In this document: piece by piece, positions 46,674 to 56,045 of the stretch
Position numbering within the stretch: the stretch's first letter is position 1
How the letters are laid out: each line of letters starts with the position of its first letter
DNA from: Ideonella dechloratans
GTDB taxonomy: Bacteria; Pseudomonadota; Gammaproteobacteria; Burkholderiales; Burkholderiaceae_C
Direction of reading: 5' to 3'
NCBI RefSeq assembly: GCF_021049305.1
Contig: NZ_CP088082.1
Location: 496,001 to 560,000 of the forward strand
Length of the DNA stretch: 64,000 nt
The notes under the pieces: generated by a model
Told to the model about the DNA's origin: nothing
The model's input: the letters and a program-made list of their open reading frames with translations, nothing else
The model's database searches: none
Made by a program: the position numbers and the translations under genes

Positions 46674-47009
46674 TCAACTGGCGCGCGCCGACCTCACCGG
46701 CCCCACGTCCACCAGGATGTCTTCGCCTTCGACCTGCAGCGCATAGGCGTGCAGGGCGCTGGGGTGGGCATGGGACACGCACTTGCCGCTGCCAGCGTCA
46801 TAGCCCCACTGGTGGATGTGACACACCACGCGCTGGCCATCGAAGCAGCCTTCGGCCAGGGGCATGTCGGCGTGCGGGCAGCGCCCGCGGTACGCCTTGA
46901 GTTCCCCGCCCTGGGGCCAGACGAGCAACACACTCTTCTTGCCCACCTGGAACAGGCCCATGCCGCCTTCGGCGACGGCGTCCTTGGAACAGACAGCGGT
47001 GAAGGCCAT
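46674..47009 (-). CDS. Rieske [2Fe-2S] ferredoxin, toluene-monooxygenase C type
   Basis: 111 aa from the ATG at 47009. The Rieske ligands are in RCPHADMPLAEG and VVCHIHQWGYD. The start MAFTAVCSKDAVAEGGMG and the end VEGEDILVDVGP match the electron-carrier subunits of diiron monooxygenases (TmoC/TouC). No hydroxylase, effector or reductase gene is in the window. A second copy of the type lies at 47988. It may serve another oxygenase encoded elsewhere. Confidence 0.88.
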   Translation of the reverse strand: MAFTAVCSKDAVAEGGMGLFQVGKKSVLLVWPQGGELKAYRGRCPHADMPLAEGCFDGQRVVCHIHQWGYDAGSGKCVSHAHPSALHAYALQVEGEDILVDVGPVRSARAS

Positions 47010-47241
47010 GGCGCGGGCTCCAAGAGGTTGGTCTTGGACGCGGAAAGGCAAATTGCGGGCCATGGGCGACTGACGTCGGCGCAGGGTCTGAGGCCGTCGT
47101 CTGCAACATGACCCGCCAGCCCACCTCGACGGACCCCTTCGAAACCCGTGAACCACTGCGCGCCGGCAGGCAGGCTCATTGGCGAGCTCGGGAACTGGAG
47201 GCTGCCCGCAACTCAAGGCCCGGCAGGGGGATGCGCAACTC

Positions 47242-47483
47242 TCATGGGTCCGAATCTCCGTGAATGCCAGCGCCCGTCAGCGCTCGGGTGGAGGTTCCAA
47301 CGCGGTTGTCCTGGAGACGCTGGCGCAGACGGGCGCGAACCCACAGCGGCTGATGTCGGAGCCCACGGAATCCCCCTTGGCGGGCGGCCTGGCAGCGTTC
47401 GCTCCGCCATCGAGAATGTCCGTTCCCAGGGTGTTGAATGGGCCTCGGAAGATTTCGTGACGGGGTCTTCTTCCCTGTTCCGG
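47242..47483 (+). pseudogene. Frameshifted EAL-domain remnant
   Basis: Frame 1 (47242-47388) reads VRISVNASARQ, LETLAQTGANPQRL and EPTESPL, matching the EAL segment VNVSARQ...TGxxPxxLxLELTES. The match continues in another frame (47397-47483) with AIENVRSQGVEWASEDFVTG and SSL, matching the IxxLxxLGVxFSLDDFGTGYSSL segment. The key residues are lost and the frame is broken. Confidence 0.6.
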
Positions 47484-47569
47484 TGAAGATCCTGGACGAA
47501 GCGAATTTCGCCTGGCACCACGGCCCGCGGCAGCAGGGTGTCGCAGGTGGAGGATGTGAACTCGCTGCC

Positions 47570-47687
47570 GGCCTTCGGTGATGCTGTTCACGCCGCGTGG
47601 CCGCACGTCCGCGGCATCCCGCTCAAGACGCGGGTGCTGATCGACCCCTTGGTCGAACGGTTGATGCCGGCGCTGGCCGTGCGCTGA
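47570..47687 (+). pseudogene. Possible LysR C-terminal remnant
   Basis: An open frame ending at the TGA at 47685 reads DAVHAAWPHVRG, then IPLKTRVLIDPLVERL, resembling the last ~35 residues of LysR effector domains (HAVYPxxRxLSPKVRxFIDFLVERF). No HTH or upstream half is present. The match is short, so this is a cautious call. Confidence 0.4.
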
Positions 47688-47717
47688 GCACGAGGCTGTC
47701 TTCGGGCGCCAGGCTCC

Positions 47718-47972
47718 TCAGAACCCTTCGCTCTTGCGCCCCCAGGGCGCGCTGCCGGCCACCAGGCTGGCCTTGATGCCGGCCTTCTCCACGGCGGCCT
47801 GGTCCTTGTAGAAGGTGGCCTCATGGACCAGGGCGCCTTTGGGGGACATGACCGCCACGTACTTGGCGGGCAGGTCCACCTCGCAGCGGTAACCGCCACC
47901 GCAGTCGGTGGTGCTGCGCAGCTGGCCGTCCCAATCGACGAAGAAGCCTTCCGGGGTGCTGCTCATGTTCAT
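47718..47972 (-). CDS. Small hypothetical protein between two Rieske ferredoxin genes
   Basis: 84 aa from an ATG at 47972 (or 47966). It starts EGFFVDWDGQLRSTTDCGGG (after MNMSSTP), with CGGGYRC holding two Cys residues, and ends VAGSAPWGRKSEGF. It looks like a compact globular beta protein. It lies 15 bp after the ferredoxin gene at 47988 and is probably co-transcribed. I do not recognise the family. Confidence 0.6.
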   Translation of the reverse strand: MNMSSTPEGFFVDWDGQLRSTTDCGGGYRCEVDLPAKYVAVMSPKGALVHEATFYKDQAAVEKAGIKASLVAGSAPWGRKSEGF

Positions 47973-47987
47973 GCTCCGTCACTCCGC

Positions 47988-48311
47988 TCAGACCTGGGCT
48001 TGCAGGTCGATCTCCACCTGACCATCGTCGGTCAAGCGCAGTGGGTATTCGTCCAGCGCGCAGCCCTCGGGCCGCAGGCCTTCACCATTGCGGCCGTCAA
48101 ACACCCAGCCGTGCACGGTGCAGGTCAGGGTGCGGCCGTTGAACTGCGAGTTGTTGACCAGCGACTGCCGCTCGTGTGGGCACAGGCCGGTGAAGGCGCG
48201 GGGCTGGCCCCCATCGGGCCAGATGACCAGCACCTCGTGTCCATCCAGCAGGAAAGGCACGGCTTCACCTTCGCCCAGGTAGCGTTGCTTGCACAGAGTT
48301 TGAAAGGCCAT
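47988..48311 (-). CDS. Rieske [2Fe-2S] ferredoxin, toluene-monooxygenase C type (second copy)
   Basis: 107 aa from the ATG at 48311 (GAGGAG upstream). The ligands lie in LCPHERQSLVNN and LTCTVHGWVFDGRNG. The start MAFQTLCKQRYLGEGEA and EVLVIWPDGGQPRAF parallel the first copy. They differ across most of the length, so this is not a recent duplication. It is likely an electron carrier for a non-haem diiron oxygenase not present in the window. Confidence 0.88.
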   Translation of the reverse strand: MAFQTLCKQRYLGEGEAVPFLLDGHEVLVIWPDGGQPRAFTGLCPHERQSLVNNSQFNGRTLTCTVHGWVFDGRNGEGLRPEGCALDEYPLRLTDDGQVEIDLQAQV

Positions 48312-48551
48312 GGCGTGGCGGCTCCTCGCTTTGCCTGGGGCCGGGCAGCCAGCGCGGCGGCGCTGTCGACAAGCCGACAACCCAGGCGTGTGAAGCGCCA
48401 GCAGCAAAAGCCGCGCCAGCGGCTGTGAGGATCAATGTCCCGACGAGCCCGCCTCGCTGTCGTCGGCGGGGCCATGAGGGCTGGGCGGGAGGCCACCAGG
48501 CACCGAGCGCTTGGGTGCACAGCCTGATAGTTTTCTTTGAAATGTAATTGA

Positions 48552-48564
48552 TTGCCTAAAGCAA
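48552..48564. promoter_or_regulatory. Inverted repeat in the MarR-GNAT promoter
   Basis: TTGC-CTAAA-GCAA lies in an AT-rich stretch 24 bp before the start of the MarR-GNAT gene at 48589. It is a possible autoregulatory site. The arms are short, so this is a weak call. Confidence 0.35.
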
Positions 48565-48588
48565 CTATATGGTCCAGAATGCTGGGCC

Positions 48589-49560
48589 ATGGACAATGCC
48601 GACCGCATCGAAGCCGTTCGCCGCTTCAACCGCTTCTACACCCGCCGCCTGGGTGTGCTGAACGAGGGGCTGCTGGATTCGCCCTTCTCGCTGACAGAGG
48701 CGCGGGTGCTGTGGGAGCTCTCCCGGCTGGAAGAGGAGGGCGGCATCACGGCCAGCGAACTGGGGCGCACCCTGGACCTGAATGCCGGCTATCTCAGTCG
48801 GTTGCTGAAATCGCTGAAGGAGCGGGAGCTCGTCGCGTCTACCCGCAGCGCGGCGGACGGGCGGCAGTGGCTCTTGCAGCTGAGCCCGGTGGGCCGGGCG
48901 GCCTTTGCGCCGCTGGATCAGCGTTCCCAGCAGCAGGCGGACGCCTTGCTGGCGCGCCTGAGCGACACCCAGCAGGTGGCGCTGCTGCAGGCCTTTCAGC
49001 AGGTGCAGGCGCTGCTGGATGAGCCGCAGGCCAAGCCGGCCCGGGGCGGCTTCATCCTGCGGCCCCATCGGCCGGGCGACATGGGATGGGTGGTGTCACG
49101 CCACGGGAGCCTCTACGCCCGGGAATACCAGTTCGACCAGTCCTTCGAGGCCTTGGTGGCCCGCATCGCCGCGGACTTTCTCGACCGTTTCGACGCACGC
49201 CGTGAGGCGTGCTGGATGGCCGAGCGCGACGGCGTGAACCTGGGCTGCGTTTGCCTGGTCCAGGCCCGTGACGAGGCCTCGGCCCAGCCCATCGAGGGCA
49301 CGGCGCAGCTGCGCCTGCTGCTGGTGGAGCCCGCGGCCCGCGGTCTGGGGCTGGGCGAGCGGCTGGTGGCCGAATGCACGCGCTTTGCGGTAGAGGCCGG
49401 CTACCGGCGTATCCGGCTGTGGACCAACCGCCAGCTCGGGGCCGCCCGGCACCTCTATGCCAAGGCGGGTTATCGGCTGGTGGCCAGCGAGCCCTTCACC
49501 GGCTTCGGCCACGAACAGGTGGCCGAGACTTGGGAGCTGGATCTGGCCGCACACCTCTGA
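48589..49560 (+). CDS. Fused MarR regulator / GNAT acetyltransferase
   Basis: 323 aa with two domains. The N-terminal MarR winged helix (about 1-145) contains LTEARVLWELSRLEEEG, ASELGRTLDLNAGYLSRLLK and a basic wing. The C-terminal GNAT domain (about 152-320) contains LRLLLVEPAARGLGLGERLV, with the acetyl-CoA loop RGLGLGERL, and ARHLYAKAGYRLV. Such fusions are widespread in Proteobacteria. Substrate and target are unknown. Confidence 0.93.
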   Translation: MDNADRIEAVRRFNRFYTRRLGVLNEGLLDSPFSLTEARVLWELSRLEEEGGITASELGRTLDLNAGYLSRLLKSLKERELVASTRSAADGRQWLLQLSPVGRAAFAPLDQRSQQQADALLARLSDTQQVALLQAFQQVQALLDEPQAKPARGGFILRPHRPGDMGWVVSRHGSLYAREYQFDQSFEALVARIAADFLDRFDARREACWMAERDGVNLGCVCLVQARDEASAQPIEGTAQLRLLLVEPAARGLGLGERLVAECTRFAVEAGYRRIRLWTNRQLGAARHLYAKAGYRLVASEPFTGFGHEQVAETWELDLAAHL

Positions 49561-49606
49561 GAGACCCTTGAGCCTCGAGGGCCGCGGGGCCCTCCGGGGC
49601 CGTCTC
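49561..49606. terminator. Candidate bidirectional terminator hairpin
   Basis: Between the convergent ends of the MarR-GNAT and helicase genes, GAGGGCC (49577-49583) pairs with GGCCCTC (49588-49594) over a 4-nt loop. Outer arms GAGAC and GTCTC (49561-49565, 49602-49606) extend it into the helicase stop. There is no U tract, so Rho-independent action is uncertain. Confidence 0.45.
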
Positions 49607-50926
49607 AGCCGCCGTTCGCCGCCGCCGCCCGCAGCTTGTCCTTCTTGCTCGGCCGCTTGCCCTTGATGCCACCGGTGGCTGCGCCGGCCGGTGCGGTTTC
49701 GGTCACGTCGAAGCCGTCGATGCGCTCGCGCGGCAGGCGCCGGCCCTGGCGCTTCTCGATCAGGCGGAAGTGCGCTTCAGTGGCCGGGCTGATGAAACTG
49801 ATGGCCAGGCCGCTGGCGCCGGCGCGGGCGGTGCGGCCGATGCGGTGCACGTAGTCGGCCGCGGCGCGGGGCAGGTCGTAGTTCACCACCACCGGCAGCT
49901 GGGCAATGTCGATGCCGCGTGCGCCCAGGTCGGTGGCCACCAGCACCTGCAGCTCGCCGGCTTTGAAGGCGGCCAGCAGGCGGGTGCGGGCGCCCTGGCT
50001 GGCGTCGCCGTGGAAGGCCTCGGCCGTCAGGCCGGCACGGCGCAGCTTGTCGGCCACGTGATCACAGGCGTAGCGGGTGGCGACGAAGACCATCACCCGC
50101 GGCCAGCCTTCCTGGTCAATCAAATGGCGCAGCAGCGGGGTGCGGCGGGTGCTGTCCACCTCGATGGCGCGTTCGGTCAGGCGGCGCTCGACCGCCTCTC
50201 CGGCCTCGCCGGTGTCGGCATCCGCGTCGGTGAGGCTGCCGGCGGCCTGGTGGGCCAGTGCCACCCGCAGCGGGTCGTGCAGCAGGCACTGGGCCAGGGC
50301 GTCCACCTCGGCCGGGAAGGTGGCCGAGAACAGCAGGTTCTGGCGCTTGCTCGGCAGGGCGCGCAGCACGCGGGCCAGCTCCTCGGCAAAGCCGCTGTCC
50401 AGCAGGCGGTCGGCTTCGTCCAGCACCAGGGTGTGGACGTCGTCCAGGCGCAGGCCGTTGTGGTCCAGCACGTCCAGCAGGCGGCCCGGGGTGGCCACCA
50501 CCACGTCGGCGCCGCCGCGCAGCGCCATCAGCTGCGGGTTGATGGACACACCGCCGTACAGCACGCTGAGCTTGACCGGGGTGGGCCCGTGCTCGGTCAG
50601 GGCCTGCAGGGTCTCGCCCACCTGGGCGGCCAGCTCGCGGGTGGGCACCAGCACCAGGGCCTGGGGCCGGCGCTTGCCGATGGGGGCGTGGGCGGCCAGG
50701 CGCTGCAGCAGGGGCAGGGCGTAAGCGGCCGTCTTGCCCGAGCCGGTGGGCGCGCAGGCCAGCACGTCCTGCCCGCCCAGAGCGGCCGGGATGGCCGCGG
50801 CCTGCACGGGGGTGGGGGCCTCCAGGCCCAGGGTCTGGACGGCGCGCAGCAGCCGGGGCGCCAGGCCCAGGGCGTCCCAGCCGGCCACCGCGGGCGTGTT
50901 CACGGGTGTGTTCATCGGCGATTCGC

Positions 50927-50930
<4 letters not shown>
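49605..50930 (-). CDS. DEAD-box RNA helicase (RhlE-like)
   Basis: About 441 aa. I chose the GTG at 50930 because it overlaps the upstream stop (GTGA) behind AGGTGAGG; an ATG at 50915 is the alternative. The core motifs are Q motif PTPVQAAAIP, I ACAPTGSGKT, Ia PTRELA, II VLDEADRL, III FSATF, VI HRIGRTARAG. The C-terminus is basic (IKGKRPSKKDKLRA). It resembles RhlE-type helicases that act on rRNA or degradosome substrates. It is translationally coupled to the DbpA-type helicase. Confidence 0.93.
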
Positions 50931-52342
<1,412 letters not shown>

Positions 52343-52410
52343 GCGCGATTGTCCGCTGCAATGCCCCGCTTGGCACGCGCCGGCCTCCAGCCGCCGCTTT
52401 CCGGGTCGCT

Positions 52411-53643
52411 TCAGCCCAGGGCCGAGGCGACGTTGGCCGCCACCATGTCGGCGGTCACGGCCGACAGCGTCCAGCCCAGGTGGCCGTGCCCGGTGTTGTA
52501 GAACACGCCGGGCGCGCGGCCCTTGCCCACCTTCGGCATCATGTTGGGCATCATCGGCCGCAGGCCGGCCCAGGGCACCACGCGGCGCGTGTCCACGCCG
52601 GGGAAGCACTGGCGCACCCAGTCGACCAGCGGTCGGATGCGGTCGGCGCGGATGTTGCGGTTCTCGCCCGCGAACTCGGCCGTGCCGGCCACGCGGAAGC
52701 GGTCCGGCCCCAGGCGGCTGCTGACCAGCTTGGTCTCGTCGTCCAGCAGGCTGACGTTGGGCGCGGCCGCGCGGCTGGCCTCGTCGTCCAGGTGCACGGT
52801 GATCGAGTAGCCCTTGACCGGGTAGACGTTCACCCGGTCGCCCAGCTGGGCCGCGAAGCCGCGGCTGGCCACACCGGCGCACACCACCACACCGTCGAAG
52901 CGGCGCTGGCTGGGCTCGCCCTCGGGGCCGGTGGCGGTGAGGGTGACGCCGCCACCGGCCTCGGGCCGCAGCTGGTTGACCTGCTGCTCGTACAGGCATT
53001 CCACGCCGCGGCGCTGGGCCGCCTGGGCCAGGCCGAAGGTGAAGCGGTGGATGTCGCCGGTGCTGTCGCTGGGGGTGTAGAAGCCGCCGTGGTACTGGCC
53101 GGCCAGCGTGGGCTCGATGGACTTGATTTCCTCGGGCGTGACGGCCCGGCGGTCCAGCCCGCCGCGGGCCAGCAGCGCGGTGACCTTGGCAGCGTGGTCG
53201 AAGCCGGCCTTGTCACGGTAGATGTGCAGGATGCCTTCGCGCTTGTGGTCGAAGTCGATGCCCTCGGCCTCGGCCCAGGCGAACAGGTGCTGGCGCGCGG
53301 CAATGGCCAGGCGGGCCGTCTCGATGGTGTTGCGCTCGTACTGCGGCATGGCGGCGATGAACTCGGCAAACCACGAGAGCTTGTGCCAGCCGGGCGTGGG
53401 CGACACCAGCAGCGGTGCATCGGCCCGCAGCATCCACTTCAGGCCCTTGAGCACGGTGGCCGGCAGGTTCCAGACCTCGGCGTTGGAGGCCGAGAGCTGG
53501 CCGCCGTTGGCGAAGGAGGTTTCCATTGCCGCATAGCGGTGGCGTTCGTACAGCGTGACGGCAAAACCGCGCAGGGACAGCGCGTAGGCGGTGGTCACAC
53601 CGGTGATGCCGCCTCCGAGGACGGCGAGATGGGCTTGGCGCAT
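52411..53643 (-). CDS. dadA: D-amino acid dehydrogenase (DadA-like FAD enzyme), glycine-riboswitch controlled
   Basis: 410 aa from the ATG at 53643. The FAD dinucleotide motif VLGGGITGVTTAYALSLRG is at the N-terminus. ETSFANGGQLSASNAEVWN, PVKGYSITVHL, and YNTGHGHLGWTLSAVTADM are DadA signatures. It oxidises D-amino acids to 2-oxo acids and ammonia via the respiratory chain. Because a tandem glycine riboswitch precedes it, glycine may be a substrate or signal, so a glycine-oxidising role is possible (inference). Confidence 0.9.
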   Translation of the reverse strand: MRQAHLAVLGGGITGVTTAYALSLRGFAVTLYERHRYAAMETSFANGGQLSASNAEVWNLPATVLKGLKWMLRADAPLLVSPTPGWHKLSWFAEFIAAMPQYERNTIETARLAIAARQHLFAWAEAEGIDFDHKREGILHIYRDKAGFDHAAKVTALLARGGLDRRAVTPEEIKSIEPTLAGQYHGGFYTPSDSTGDIHRFTFGLAQAAQRRGVECLYEQQVNQLRPEAGGGVTLTATGPEGEPSQRRFDGVVVCAGVASRGFAAQLGDRVNVYPVKGYSITVHLDDEASRAAAPNVSLLDDETKLVSSRLGPDRFRVAGTAEFAGENRNIRADRIRPLVDWVRQCFPGVDTRRVVPWAGLRPMMPNMMPKVGKGRAPGVFYNTGHGHLGWTLSAVTADMVAANVASALG

Positions 53644-53674
53644 GACAGGACTCCGACGTCGAGGGGTGGGGACC

Positions 53675-53694
53675 GGTGCACGGCTGTGTGCACC
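53675..53694 (-). promoter_or_regulatory. Hairpin between glycine riboswitch and dadA
   Basis: GGTGCAC pairs with GTGCACC over 6 nt, with flanking GGGTG/CACCC able to extend the stem. The position, 32 bp before the start, suits an expression platform. No U tract is present. Confidence 0.5.
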
Positions 53695-53702
53695 AGACAC
53701 CC

Positions 53703-53908
53703 CCTCTGTTCGGAACCTGAGAGATTCACGCCGCCGGGCCGCCATTGGCCGGCAACGCTTGCTCCTTCGGTGCAGCCGGCGGACGTGTGCGCCGAACGCT
53801 CTTCAGAGTTGCTTCGTGGGACCGGTCCATGAGCCTGAGAGTTTCCGGGGTGGTTGCTCCTTCGGCGCCGACCCGGGCCGTGGTGGCCAGGGGCGGACTC
53901 TCCCGATC
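53703..53908 (-). ncRNA. Tandem glycine riboswitch
   Basis: Two similar aptamers lie on the minus strand. The first, from 53908, reads CGGGAGAGTCCGCC, then CGCCGAAGGAGCAACC and GGAAACTCTCAGGCTCA. The second, from about 53815, reads AGCAACTCTGAAGAGCG, then CACCGAAGGAGCAAGC and GAATCTCTCAGGTTCCGAAC. These are the standard gcvT-type blocks. The expected effect is activation of dadA by glycine. Confidence 0.92.
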
Positions 53909-54109
53909 CCGCGTCGTCCGGCCAGGGGCCGGTCGATTGCGTTGAGGCGCGATTGTGCGCGATGTGGCGGAGGATGTCGATGCGCTGCCCGGCCCCCGAG
54001 CGACAAGGATGGCACGGTATGGACCGCTTCATGGGCCGATTGCGGCGCTGGGACAAGCGCCAGAATGCCGGATCGCCTGCCGGCAGTGGCAGGCCCCCCG
54101 GAGCGCGCC

Positions 54110-54940
54110 ATGGCCCAGACATCCCCCACCCCCGACAGTTCCCCCCAGGCCACACCGGACACCCGCTCGCCGACCTGCGGTGGCGGTGGGCCAGGCCCTT
54201 GCACCATCTGCGGCCAGGGGCAGGACCCGGACATCGATTTCACCTTCGCCTACCAGCCCATCGTGGACGGGCGGTCGGGTCAGGTGTTTGCGCACGAGGC
54301 CCTCGTGCGGGGCGTGGCGGGCGAGCCCGCCCCGAGCGTGCTGGACCGGGTGGTCGAAGCCAACCGCTACAGCTTCGACCAGGCCTGCCGGGTGCGGGCC
54401 ATCGACCTGGCCTGCGACCTGGGCCTGATCGAACGCGGGAACGAAAAGCTGTCGATCAACTTCCTGCCCCACGCGGTGTACCGGCCGGAGGTCTGCATCC
54501 AGACCACGCTGCAGGCGGCCCACCGGCGCGGGCTGGACGTGTCCAGCATCATCTTCGAGGTCACCGAGGGCGAGCGCATCGAGGACGGCCCCTGGTTTGC
54601 CGAGATCCTGCGCGAGTACCGCCGCCAGGGCTTCCTGACCGCGATCGACGACTTCGGCGCCGGTTACGCCGGCCTGCGTCTGCTGTCCGATTTTCAGCCA
54701 GACTTGATCAAGCTCGACATGGACCTGGTGCGCCATGTGGACACGCTGCGCCCGCGCCAGGCCATTGCCCGGGCGGTGATCCGCCTGGCCCAGGACCTGG
54801 GCATCCGTCTGGTGGTCGAAGGGGTGGAGACCGCGGGCGAGCGCGACTTCTTCCTGCACGAGGGGGTGACCCTGTTCCAGGGCTACCTGTTCTCCCGGCC
54901 GCTGTTCCGCGGCCTGGCCTCGGCACCGCTGCGGGGCTGA
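54110..54940 (+). CDS. EAL-domain protein with Cys-rich N-terminus
   Basis: 276 aa from the ATG at 54110 (GGAG upstream). The first ~45 residues are Pro/Thr/Ser-rich with C23, C31 and C34 (CTICG), a possible metal or redox site. The EAL domain (about 46-270) has AYQPIVDGRSGQ, EALVRG (63-68), FEVTEGERI, AIDDFGAGYAGL, KLDMDLVRHV and VVEGVET, so the metal ligands are kept and it should be a c-di-GMP phosphodiesterase. It is monocistronic. Confidence 0.88.
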   Translation: MAQTSPTPDSSPQATPDTRSPTCGGGGPGPCTICGQGQDPDIDFTFAYQPIVDGRSGQVFAHEALVRGVAGEPAPSVLDRVVEANRYSFDQACRVRAIDLACDLGLIERGNEKLSINFLPHAVYRPEVCIQTTLQAAHRRGLDVSSIIFEVTEGERIEDGPWFAEILREYRRQGFLTAIDDFGAGYAGLRLLSDFQPDLIKLDMDLVRHVDTLRPRQAIARAVIRLAQDLGIRLVVEGVETAGERDFFLHEGVTLFQGYLFSRPLFRGLASAPLRG

Positions 54941-54955
54941 GCGGGACGTTCTGCT

Positions 54956-55273
54956 TCAGCCCGCCAGCGGGTGGGCAATGCCCCCATCCCCATGGGAGCG
55001 CAGCACCTGCGCCACCACCACGTGGTAGCCCTTGAGCCACCGGGCCTGCCGGGCCTTGGCTTCGCGGTGGACTGGGTGATCCATCAGCCGCTGCAGGGCC
55101 TCCAGCGTCTGCCAGTAGTAGACGTTGGAGACCAGCCCATTGGCCGGGTTCTCCCAGGCCTCTTCGCCCAGATAACCGGGGATGGCGCGGGCCGCTTCGG
55201 CGATGGCCTGATCCAGGCGGTGGAACTCGTCGTCGTATTCGCCCGGGGCGAAGGTGAAGGTGGCGGTGTACAT
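54956..55273 (-). CDS. ABM-domain (antibiotic biosynthesis monooxygenase-like) protein
   Basis: 105 aa. The dimeric alpha+beta barrel pattern is FTFAPGEYDDEFHRLD, YLGEEAWENPANG, VYYWQTLEALQRLMDHPVH, and YHVVVAQVLRSHG. The Trp-Gln core is typical of the ABM superfamily. Such small proteins act as quinone monooxygenases or heme-binding factors; the specific role is unknown. It follows the PaiB-like gene by 19 bp, probably in one transcript. Confidence 0.85.
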   Translation of the reverse strand: MYTATFTFAPGEYDDEFHRLDQAIAEAARAIPGYLGEEAWENPANGLVSNVYYWQTLEALQRLMDHPVHREAKARQARWLKGYHVVVAQVLRSHGDGGIAHPLAG

Positions 55274-55292
55274 CGCGGTGGCTCTTCCGTTG

Positions 55293-55919
55293 TCAGGGCA
55301 GGGTGTCTCGCATGGCCTGGGCCAGCGCGCCCTGGCCACGGGCGTCCAGCCCCTGGATGGCGCCCTCGCGGTCCCGCAGCTCATGGTTCTGGCCCAGCTT
55401 GCGCTTGCCCACCAGGCGGGTGATGCGCAGCTCGATGCCCACGATGCGCTGCAGCTGTTCGTCCAGGTAGTCGGCCGGCGCGTCGCCCATCTTCCAGGGT
55501 TGGGGCTGGGCCGCCTCGTGGGTGCGGGTCAGCAGGGCCAGCACGCGGCGCAGGAACTTCTCGTCCTCATGCACATGCAGGGTGCCGTGGGCATGCACCA
55601 CCTCGTAGTTCCAGGTGGGCACGCGGCGGTGGGCGTCCTGTTTGCCGGGGTACCAGCTGGGCGAGATGTAGCCCTGCGGCCCGTGGAAGACGGCCAGCAC
55701 CGCCGCGCCGTCGGTCAGCGTCTGCCACAGCGGATTGGCCCGCGCCACATGGGCCAGCAGCGTGCCGGCTTCACCCGCCTGGGCGTCCAGCAGAAAGGGC
55801 AGGTGGTTGGCGTCCAGGCCGTCGGCACCGTGGCTGACCAGGGTGCCCAGCGGGTGGGCCTGGATCAGGCGGTGCAGTTCGTCCTGGCGGGGCTCGGCAA
55901 AGTGGGCAGGCAGGTACAT
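55293..55919 (-). CDS. FMN-binding negative transcriptional regulator (PaiB-like)
   Basis: 208 aa from the ATG at 55919. The split-barrel domain shows MYLPAHFAEPRQDELHRLI, LGTLVSHGADGLDANHLPF, VLAVFHGPQGYISPSWYP, and VPTWNYEVVHAHGTL, which define PaiB/YhdG proteins. Members bind FMN or haem. The divergent MocR gene at 56046 is a common partner, so the pair may regulate vitamin B6 or polyamine-linked genes (inference). Confidence 0.9.
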   Translation of the reverse strand: MYLPAHFAEPRQDELHRLIQAHPLGTLVSHGADGLDANHLPFLLDAQAGEAGTLLAHVARANPLWQTLTDGAAVLAVFHGPQGYISPSWYPGKQDAHRRVPTWNYEVVHAHGTLHVHEDEKFLRRVLALLTRTHEAAQPQPWKMGDAPADYLDEQLQRIVGIELRITRLVGKRKLGQNHELRDREGAIQGLDARGQGALAQAMRDTLP

Positions 55920-56045
55920 GGGGGCAGGGCTGGTGACATCAGACAGACTCCACTGTGCCGTGCCTCTGGTGTGTGGAAAATAGCCAGTTCTTGTGGTTTT
56001 GACTGGTCCAGTGCCTGGCACTGACTCGCAACAAGGAGCGTCGCC

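Larger units (their letters stand above)
47010..47717. other. Gene-poor stretch with decayed coding sequence
   Basis: Apart from the two degenerate fragments listed separately (EAL remnant at 47242-47483 and LysR-tail remnant at 47570-47687), I see no gene, RNA or convincing regulatory site here. The open frames on both strands show no family resemblance beyond those fragments. Confidence 0.55.
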
